Source: Imbricaverruca yamaguchii
Lineage: Eukaryota > Arthropoda > Thecostraca > Neoverrucidae
Reading direction: 5' to 3'
Length of the DNA stretch: 64,000 nt
Assembly: GCA_034440575.1 (NCBI GenBank)
Contig: JAOTOL010001505.1
Coordinates: 1,109,501-1,173,500, forward strand
The first letter of the stretch is position 1; each line of letters begins with the position of its first letter. The notes below the pieces were generated by a model. That model had not been told where the DNA came from, ran no database searches, and saw nothing but the letters and a program-made list of their open reading frames with translations. A program made the translations under genes and the position numbers. Below, in pieces: positions 56,741 to 64,000 of the stretch.

Positions 56741-57059
56741 CCCTAAGTTGAATTTAGAATATGTTGCCCACCACTTTGAAATGTAAAAGTTCCCGATTTC
56801 AGGCATTCCAGTTCATATCACCCGGTCGCCACGACGCCAATGTCCGTGTATGTGCGCGCATTCGGCGCATTCGCAATACTTCGTGCGATCCTACGGTTTC
56901 TGCTAGGCCTTCTGCCTTTTGCTAATTACTGTCACATGATAAACTTGCGCCATATTTGACGTGCTGGAAGGCTTAGTATGGGCGCTCGCTGCGAAAAGTC
57001 GATTAATTAAATCCGATCATTAATTTCCTACCTCCCACATGTTCTGGTAGTTATGAAAT
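56741..57059. other. Stretch with no supported feature
   Basis: Short spacer between the plus-strand repeat B and the inverted composite repeat. Confidence 0.4.
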
Positions 57060-58850
57060 GCAGATTCCGTTCAGCTTTGACGCACCTGGTATCTTTGCTG
57101 CTATCCTCTCAGAATGGCTGTCGAACCGAGGCCCTTCTTCAGTGTTCTTTGTTGGACCCGCTGCATCTTTCTGCGCAGCGGCCTAATGCATTTTCGAAAC
57201 CCCTTCTCGTTTCAGTGTGTTGTTGTTTTTTTGGGCACCGATGATTTTTATGTGTCAGGGCGTTTTCGAAGATCCCGATGTCTTAATTTAACGCCCCGTG
57301 CTTCTGTTCGTTTTGGAACCATGTTGCCATTTGTGGCCCCAGCCTCTTTTCGGGCCCTGCCGTGTCCTTGTGACCTCTGTGTGCCATAAGAGCTTCTTGC
57401 GCATTTTTTTCAGATGTCCAGGTAGGTTAAGGCCCTGTCGCTTTTTGGGAGACTATGCGCTTTTTGGAGGGCCAGTTGTATTGTCGGCACCCGTTATGGT
57501 CTTAGGTTCCTGTTGTGCTTTTGGGGGCTTCTTACGCACATTTGTGGTGCTCCAGTACGATGTTGTGGCTTCTGTGCAGTGCTTCTTAGTCCCAGCGCGA
57601 TTTATCGCGCCCAGGCGCGTGGTTCTGGGGACCCAACGCCAGTTTTCTAGGCTCAACGAAATTTTTGTGGATTTTTTTGTTGTTGTCGTAAATACCGAAT
57701 CCCGGCCTGACCTTTCGAGTCCCTGGCGCCACGTTTTTGCATCTCACCTCGATTTTTTTTTAATACGGTATGTTTTTCAGTGCCATATGCAATTTGTGAA
57801 GGCATCTGGTTGCATGTTCGGCACTCCGGAGCCATGTTCCTGAACAGGACATTTATTTTGCTACATACATTCTTATTTTGGAAGGCTCCAGCTTGATTTT
57901 TTTTCGGATACCGATTTCGTTTTTGTAGTCACACTGTTCTTACCTATGAGCCTAAACGCCAATTTTGTGGAGCTTCGACGGGACTACCGATGGGAATTGG
58001 GGGTCCCGAGCGCGATATTTTGGGGGACAGATTTGAGTTTGAGGGGAGCGTTGTACTTAGCTGTTGCCCTAACGCGATATTAGCGGTTCCTATTGCAAGT
58101 TTTCGAGTCTCGGAGCGAGTTTTCGGGGGCCCGAAGTACTTATTTGGAGACCCCTGCGCGAATTCTGGTGGATCGACGCGAATTCTGGCGGCCCCAGCGC
58201 GAGCTTTGGAGCCCCGGCACGATTCTTGGGAGCTTATACCTCTCAGGATAGAGGGGGAATTTACCCCTTCGGTATACACTGCGGCCACTGAAAGAGTATA
58301 TTTTTGTCCCAGAGTGACATTCCGGTTAAGAATTGATTTTTGGAGCAGCTGCAACTGTTGGTGCCCGGCGCGCCCTTCTGGGCCTCCAGGGTGATTTTCA
58401 AGGGCTGCGACGCAATTTTTTATCCCGTCCAATGTGATGTTTTGGGCCCCGACGTCATTTGTTTGGATCCCTAGCGCGAACTTTAGCTGTATGGACACTT
58501 TTTTGGGTCTAAAACGTTTTAGGTTTTTTGGCGTCATTGCCCAGAGCTGGAGTGTTTTTGTGTTTTTTTTTTGTGTGTTTTGTGAGTGTTTTTCTTTTGT
58601 CAGAGTTGGACCCATGTCTGGAATGTTTTTGTTGTTCTGGCTTCATTTGTTTTGGCCCCAGTGAGACTGTTGTACGACCCGTCGTTCCATTATATATATT
58701 TTCATGGTCCGGTCGTAAATTTTTGGTACACCCAGGCTCAGCGTGATTTTAAAGGTCCCGGCCGGATATTTTTTGTCCATGTCGTAAATTTGAACACCCC
58801 GGCACGACTTTTACCATCTATTAAGCGTTTCTTGCAATTTATAGGCCTCA
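57060..58850 (-). repeat. Repeat B array (minus orientation)
   Basis: The inverse of 28900-29830. 57590-57760 is the complement of 29570-29770, and 58215-58300 contains the complement of the TCCTGAGAGG / CAAATGCCC insert. The units near 58060-58210 (GCGCGAATTCTGG, GCGCGAGCTTTGGAGCCCC) show the about 30 bp period well. Frames full of Gly-Pro and Phe-Trp runs are array products. Confidence 0.75.
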
Positions 58851-61563
58851 CCTTGCGTCCTAAGTATCTCGTCCCATTTCCTGGAGCCTCTTTACCGGTT
58901 TTCAACGTCTTATGTCCTACCCTCCTCCATATTCATTATCCTCCTCTCTTGTCTTGAAAGGCCTTCTCTTACATCCTGAGGCCCTTTACCATGGCATGGG
59001 GCTTCCTCTCATGTCCCAGGAACATTATCTGACAAATTAGGGGCCTCATGCCACGCTTCGTGGTCTTCCTACTTTATCCTGGCAAAGCTTTACGAGTCTT
59101 GATAGAGTCTTCAATTTTGGAAACCTCACACCCCTTCATACCTGTCACCACTCCCAGCTTAAGGGCCTCTTCTCATGTTCTTGGAAATCTTTCTGGTCTT
59201 CGGGGCCTCACTCAGTCCTGTAGACCTACTCCTTTTTGGGAGACTCCTCTCGAGTCCGGCAGGGCCCTCATTTCTCTTCTAGTCATTTTTCCAAGTAAGG
59301 GCCCCCTCTCACATCTTGGGGACCTCTTGCTTTGCGTTTTGATTCGAACTTCGCCCATCTTAAGGGTGTTATCCTATCTCCTGGTGGACTCCTCTTCTCT
59401 CCCAGGTTCCTCCTCTACCAAATCATACACAACTTTTATTATCTCAGTATCCTTGCTATTTCCCGGGGACCTTTTTGGACATCTGCGAGCCTTCTTTTCC
59501 GCCTGGGAGCTATCTTTCTTATCCAATGGCCTTTCTCTCCAATTTTAGGGCCTCCTCGTTCACCATGGGGTCTTATTTCCAACCTTGTGTCGCCCTCTTC
59601 CGAATTATGTGCCTCCTGCCATGTCTCTGGATCATCCTTTTCTATTTTGGTGGAATCATACTCGTTTTGGTGCCTATTTTTGCGTCTCCGAAACCTCATC
59701 CAATATCCACTGGTTTCCTTTTCCGTCTTCGGGACTCCTCTCACTTTCTGGGGGCCTCCCTTCACGTATTGGGGACTCCTTTGCAATTCTGGGGGCCTCC
59801 GTGACAATTTGTGGCACTCTCTTGATTTCTTGGGTCTCCTACACTCTCCTAGGTGACTCCTTTTTAATAGTATGGGACTACTTTCACGTCTTGGAGGCAT
59901 CCCATCTGTGTTTGGAGCCTCATTATTCTCTTAGCAAGTTGTTTTTGCATCCTAGTCTTGAATCTTCTCTTCTAGGGTTTTCGTCTTCTAAAATGTGGGC
60001 CTCGTCTGGCTGGTCTCACTGGTCTTCTCTCCTTCCTAGGGGGACTTTCTTACACACCTTGGGATCACCTCTTGCGTCCGGATAGATATTTCTTGTCATT
60101 ATTTTCTATTGTAAGGTCCTCTTCCATCTCAGGGACCTCGTTTTCCAAATTAAGAATATATTGCCACCCATCCGAAGCCTTCTCGTGTAGCCCTGGGTGG
60201 CTTTTTGCCCATCTCGGTGGCATCCTTTTCGTCCTGGAGGTCTCTTTTTGTCCTGTGGGGCCTCCTTTTCATCCTGGGAGCCTCCCCACAATCTCTGTTC
60301 TGCCTCTTATAGGAACCTGATTATATTTCCTGGGAGCCTCGTTATCAATCTTGGATCCACCTTGACAGCATCACCTTCTGTTCCGTCGGGCTCCCTACTC
60401 ACCTTTTTGTTTTATGCCTTTCCGGATAGTGGTGTCCTCAAATTACAGGGGGCGCCCCCACCCCCAAGTCTCAAGGCACGGGTGGAGACGATTGCCCCCG
60501 CTGCCCACCACCCTGGTAGCGACGTCCATGCTCCGAAACCACATCTCATATCCACTGGCTTTTTTTCCGGCTTGGGGCCTCCTCTCATTTTATTGGGCCT
60601 CCCTTCCCGTATTGAGACTCCTTTGCAATGTTGGGGGCCTCCGTGCCAATCTTTGGCACTCTCTTGATTTCTGGGGCCTCCTACCCTCCCTTAGGTGACT
60701 TCTTTGTCAAATTATGGGTCTCCTCCTGGAGGCTCCTAATTTCTAGAAACTCTATTTCGTCTTGGGTGCCTCCTTTCCGTCCCGGGGGCCTCCTGTTCGT
60801 CCTGGGGGAATTATTTTCGTCCTGGGGCCTCTTTTTCGTCATGGGGCCTCCTTTTCGTCATGAAGGCCCTTTTCGTTCTGAGGGCCTCCTAATCGTCATG
60901 GTGGCCTCCTTTTTGTCCTGGATGGACTCCTTTTCGTCCTGGGGGCCTCCCTTTCGTCCTGGAGGGCCTTCTTTTCGTCCTGGGGTCTGCTTTTCGTTCT
61001 GGGGGCCTCCTTTTCATCATGGGGACCTCCTTTTCGCCCTGGAGGGGTCTCTTTTCGTCCTGGGGCCTCCGTGTCAATATTTGGCACTCGCTTAATTTCT
61101 GGGGCCTCCTACCCTCTCCTATGTGACTTCTTTTACAAATTATGGGTCTCCTCCTGGGGACCCATAATTTGTAGAATCTCTTTTTCGTCTTGGGGCCTCC
61201 TTTTCGTTCTGGGGCCTAATTTTCGTCATGGGACCTCCTTTTTGTCATGGGGGCCTTCTTTTCGTCCTGGGATCCACCTTTTCGTCCTGGAGGGCCTACT
61301 TTTCGTCCTGGGGTCCTCCCTTTCGTCCTGAGGTGCCTCCATTTCGTCCTGGGGGCGTCCTTTTCGTCCTGGAGGGCCTCCTTTTCGTCCTGGAGGGCCT
61401 CCTTTTCGTCCTGGGGCTTCCTTTTCGTCTTTGGGGCCTCCTTTTCGCCTTGGGGGCCTCCTTTTCGTCCTGGGGCCTCCTCAAATTTCAGGGGGCGGCG
61501 ACCCCAGTCTCACGGCAGTGGGGCAATTTCCCCAGCTGCCCCCCGGTGGCGACGCCCCTGATT
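58851..61563 (-). repeat. Repeat A array (minus orientation) with terminal sequence
   Basis: Dense GGGGCCTCCTTTTCGTCCTG units run from about 60750 to 61480, and diverged longer units from 58850 to 60450. It ends at 61563 in a distinct 70 bp terminus that reads CAGGGGCGTCGCCACCGG on the minus strand, followed by GGGGAAATTGCCCCAC. A second, diverged copy of the same terminus lies inside at 60437-60530, so one element may have inserted into or been duplicated next to another. The many long frames (FSSWGPPFRPG-like) are artefacts. Confidence 0.8.
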
Positions 61564-62599
61564 ATAGGTACTTACATCATCTGTGTCTACCTCACGCGGT
61601 GTACCCACGTGCAAAAGTAAAAGATCGCCGGTTCAGGTTAGGGTTGCTTGAACAATTACACTGACTTCTTCCAAGTTTCCTCTCACAATTCAGTCTCTTA
61701 CAGCTTCAAGGGAACTGAGACCAAACGCATCAGTTGCAAAACGAGACGAATTCAATTTCCGCCGACGCGACGAATGGAGCTAGCAGATGATGCACTCTGG
61801 GTACTAGAGAAAATGACGTCACGCCGCAGGCCCCTCAACCAATCAAATGCGCCCTGTAGCTTCCGCGTATTTGGAAAAAATACCACGCGTCTGGGCCCCC
61901 ACGAAGTTGGTTTGGTAGCGTGCTTCAAGGCTCCCTTCACCATTGAATTACATGCAATTGTATCAATTTTCTCTACGTTATCTTGCACATTTTATGGTAA
62001 TGTAGAGTATTTTGACGGATACCAATTGAAAAACCAAGTCTTCGGCTTTAGCAAAATGTATCCTAAATGACCCAGTAGCAATTTTCCTGCCTAACAATGT
62101 GCCGTTTCCAGCAGGCTGATCATCAAGCGCCTCCGAAGTAAAGGAATTTTTCCAGATATTGGCAGGCTCTCTCTACTGTTCATTTTACCCCGCCAAGTTC
62201 TCACCCTCGTTCCAAAGCGGAAGAAAGGGCAGTTAGGGGGCGGAGGCTAAGTGCGCCATAGTTTCTTCCCCTCAGTGACAGGAGTGTCTGAAATAATTGA
62301 AGAGGACCACCTGTGATGATCTAACCACACCCGTAGACCTCAACCAGGCAAACTCCCACTGTCGTTATAAGAGGTCCCATAGCCGCCACTGGAAACCAAT
62401 AGCCGCCACAAGAGGCAGGGGCGGGTTCGGGAATTGCGATCTGGGGGAGGGGACACGTGTTTGGAGCGGCGCCACCGCGAAAGTATCTTGAGGGGTGCCT
62501 TTCCTGCCGAGGGGCGTCTATGGCTGGAAAATTCGATGAGGTGCACTCGGGACTTCTGATTGAAGGGACCTTACCTTCAATGGGGGGGGTGGAGGGCAT
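61564..62599. other. Stretch with no supported gene
   Basis: The frame 61648-62070 is open for 140 codons and resembles protein in places (ADDALWVLEKMTSRR), but has no recognisable domain, and the minus frame 61988-61752 competes. No call. Confidence 0.3.
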
Positions 62600-62790
62600 T
62601 CCCGTTGGTTGGTTGGTTTATTGGTTGGTTCACGACACACTTTATGCACATTCACGGCTAATGGCGCCGCCCACACTGTTTCACCGGTGGGCCTCGGGAT
62701 TGGGAAATGTCCTGAGTGGCGCTAGAGTCGAACCCGGGACCTTTGGTACCCATAGCCCGACACCTTATCCACTCGGCCATCCCCGCCCCG
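62600..62790 (-). mobile_element. tRNA-derived SINE (minus strand)
   Basis: The minus strand carries A box TGGCCGAGTGG (62769-62779) and B box GGGTTCGACTC (62725-62735). GATGGCCGAGTGGATAAGG is typical of a Leu/Ser-type tRNA start. The body is about 100 bp and ends in an AACCAACC-rich tail, seen as GGTTGGTTGGTTTATTGG at 62605-62625. The anticodon arm region does not fold cleanly, so this is a SINE rather than a working tRNA gene. Confidence 0.78.
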
Positions 62791-63439
62791 GAATGGCATT
62801 CCCCAACCTACATATGAATGGATGTACACGTTTGGTTTGTGGGTGGATATGCAGTCTGCGTATATTGGTGAAGAATTGTGGAAATAATTGGTGTGGCAGG
62901 TGCTGTTTTTCCATGCCCGCTGCTGCAATATAAAATCTGTTCGCTATGTCTGTATGCAGGAAGCTTGCTGCACCTGTCCTTGAGAATGCAAGTCACAAAT
63001 TGGAAAATTGCATAAAAATAGCACCTTCGACCCATCTGCAGATGCAGCGTCCTTCTTGCGTGGTTCATAAAACTCCCCGAATACGAATATATCGCTTACG
63101 AATATGTTCGTAGTACAACTTTCACGTGTATTTGCGCATGAGTATCTCAAGTACGAATGTATCGCGAACTGATAACATCAGCAAGTAACGACTGCAGCAG
63201 CACACTTCCCTGCGTGGCCGACCGATGGCCGCGCAGTGGAGCCAACAACTCCTAAAAACTGCTGACTGGTTGCTCCCAGCTACATTTACCAAAATTCCCG
63301 GGCAATTCACGCCGGTACAGTGAGGGAACTGGCTGGCGAAAAAAAAACATCATGAACTAACAATAAAAATAATATACTCGTGGTTTCCCCTCCGTTCATT
63401 AATCACTCGCATCGCAGCCGTAATGGACGAGTGGTCGGC
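62791..63439. other. Stretch with no supported gene
   Basis: CCTACATATGAATGGATGTAC and other AT-rich text. A short palindromic-looking stretch near 63080-63170 (ACGAATATATCGC, ACGAATGTATCGC) is a diverged direct repeat. Confidence 0.35.
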
Positions 63440-63545
63440 GCACACGTGGTGACCGTCTCTGTCGCAGCGAGGCTTGAACCAGATCCTGTGTACTGAACCA
63501 GCAAGGGAGAACACACGCCAGCGGATAAGGCTACCACTGATGGTG
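63440..63545 (-). mobile_element. Possible tRNA-derived SINE fragment
   Basis: The minus strand has a B-box-like GGTTCAAGCC (63471-63480) about 50 bp after an A-box-like TGGTAGCCTTATCCGCTGG. The spacing is right but the A box is poor and no tail is seen. Confidence 0.3.
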
Positions 63546-64000
63546 GTCTCAGCTGAGATACCACTCGCGCAAATGACGTCGAAGGAGCCGGTGGGGACGG
63601 CTTCGGGAGCAACAGCTTACAGCAGTGGCACCACTTGCGACCTGATCTGGCCACTATGGAAATGATCTGTCGGCGGTCCGCGAACTGGGCCGTTCACGCC
63701 AGGCCTGCTGTCTGCACGTTGGTCGCTGGCAGCCGTCGGCTATGGAAGGCTGACGTCTTCATTTACCATTTCTTTTCGAAATCACAATTAAAAATCATAT
63801 CTAGATAATCAAACATACATAGGCTTTAAGCAACCCAATAGCAGTGTGTATTATGTGATTCAACATCGCTCGGTTTTAGGACATCCAACATCAGTAGGCA
63901 GTACAGACAAATATTAGGTATCTGTAAAAATGTGGCTCATAAGTCCATCTCATACCTTAACTCATTGCACTTATAACTTAGTGCCAAATGGTTGACATGA
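63546..64000. other. Stretch with no supported gene
   Basis: GC-rich to about 63740, then AT-rich. Nothing recognised. Confidence 0.35.

Noticed and set aside
57053..61620. Dozens of frames rich in FSSWGPPFRPG- or SPGRKGGP-like text
   Set aside because: Translations of repeats A and B; the period drifts out of multiples of three and there is no start, splice or codon signal.

Overview
This is a 64 kb piece of a eukaryotic, probably arthropod, nuclear genome. Support comes from an interstitial block of the arthropod telomere pentamer TTAGG (36.97-37.27 kb), GT-AG introns, long TA and TG microsatellites, tRNA-derived SINEs, non-LTR retrotransposons and a dense set of non-autonomous DNA transposons. 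I cannot name the species; a crustacean would fit but the sequence does not prove it. There are no bacterial features. Most open frames longer than 60 codons are chance frames in repeats.

Two spliced host-type genes can be assembled by hand. Gene 1 (plus strand, about 11.09 to beyond 23.20 kb) has at least seven candidate exons. Six have splice phases that agree from exon to exon, apart from one uncertain junction between exons 4 and 5. It would encode a long, low-complexity, Ser/Pro/Ala/Glu-rich protein. Exon 3 shows a 10-residue (30 nt) periodicity and exon 4 carries about 30 copies of a 7-residue EPVHHSx repeat. I recognise no known domain in it; both ends of the gene are missing or unclear. 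Gene 2 (minus strand, 44.29 to 39.47 kb) is a hAT-superfamily transposase or transposase-derived gene of the ZMYM1/TTF-finger/DUF4371 type. It has a small first exon, a Pro/Ser-rich second exon and a long third exon with TTF finger, DUF4371 and hAT dimerisation regions. Its reading frame is interrupted by one in-frame TAG. A further minus-strand coding exon is possible near 49.6 kb, and decayed coding-like sequence of unknown origin lies at 4.3-6.1 kb (minus).

The rest is a transposon graveyard. There are four truncated copies of one CR1-like non-LTR family ending in a TTTATGTC octamer tail (13.05-14.56, 32.17-32.96, 34.80-36.03, 53.79-54.90 kb), a separate CR1/L2-like copy with a 475-codon open reverse transcriptase frame (7.26-9.00 kb), two I/Jockey-type copies with RNase H (50.64-53.2 and 55.1-56.15 kb) and two or three tRNA-derived SINEs. 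At least five short elements have hAT-like terminal repeats and matching or nearly matching 8 bp target duplications (17.66, 41.90, 45.87, 46.41, 46.75 kb). Other elements are flanked by TTAA (11.61, 33.64, 42.48 kb), and one has 228 bp terminal inverted repeats (1.67-2.71 kb).

The most unusual structure is a composite repeat made of two degenerate short-unit arrays, A (GGCCCCCAGGACGAAAAGGA-like) and B (CGCGCTGGGGCCCCAAAA-like). It occurs in A-B order on the plus strand at 27.4-29.8 kb and as its inverse at 57.1-61.56 kb, with further B-only pieces at 9.7-10.55, 23.29-23.56 and 56.2-56.7 kb. I know of no described family matching it.
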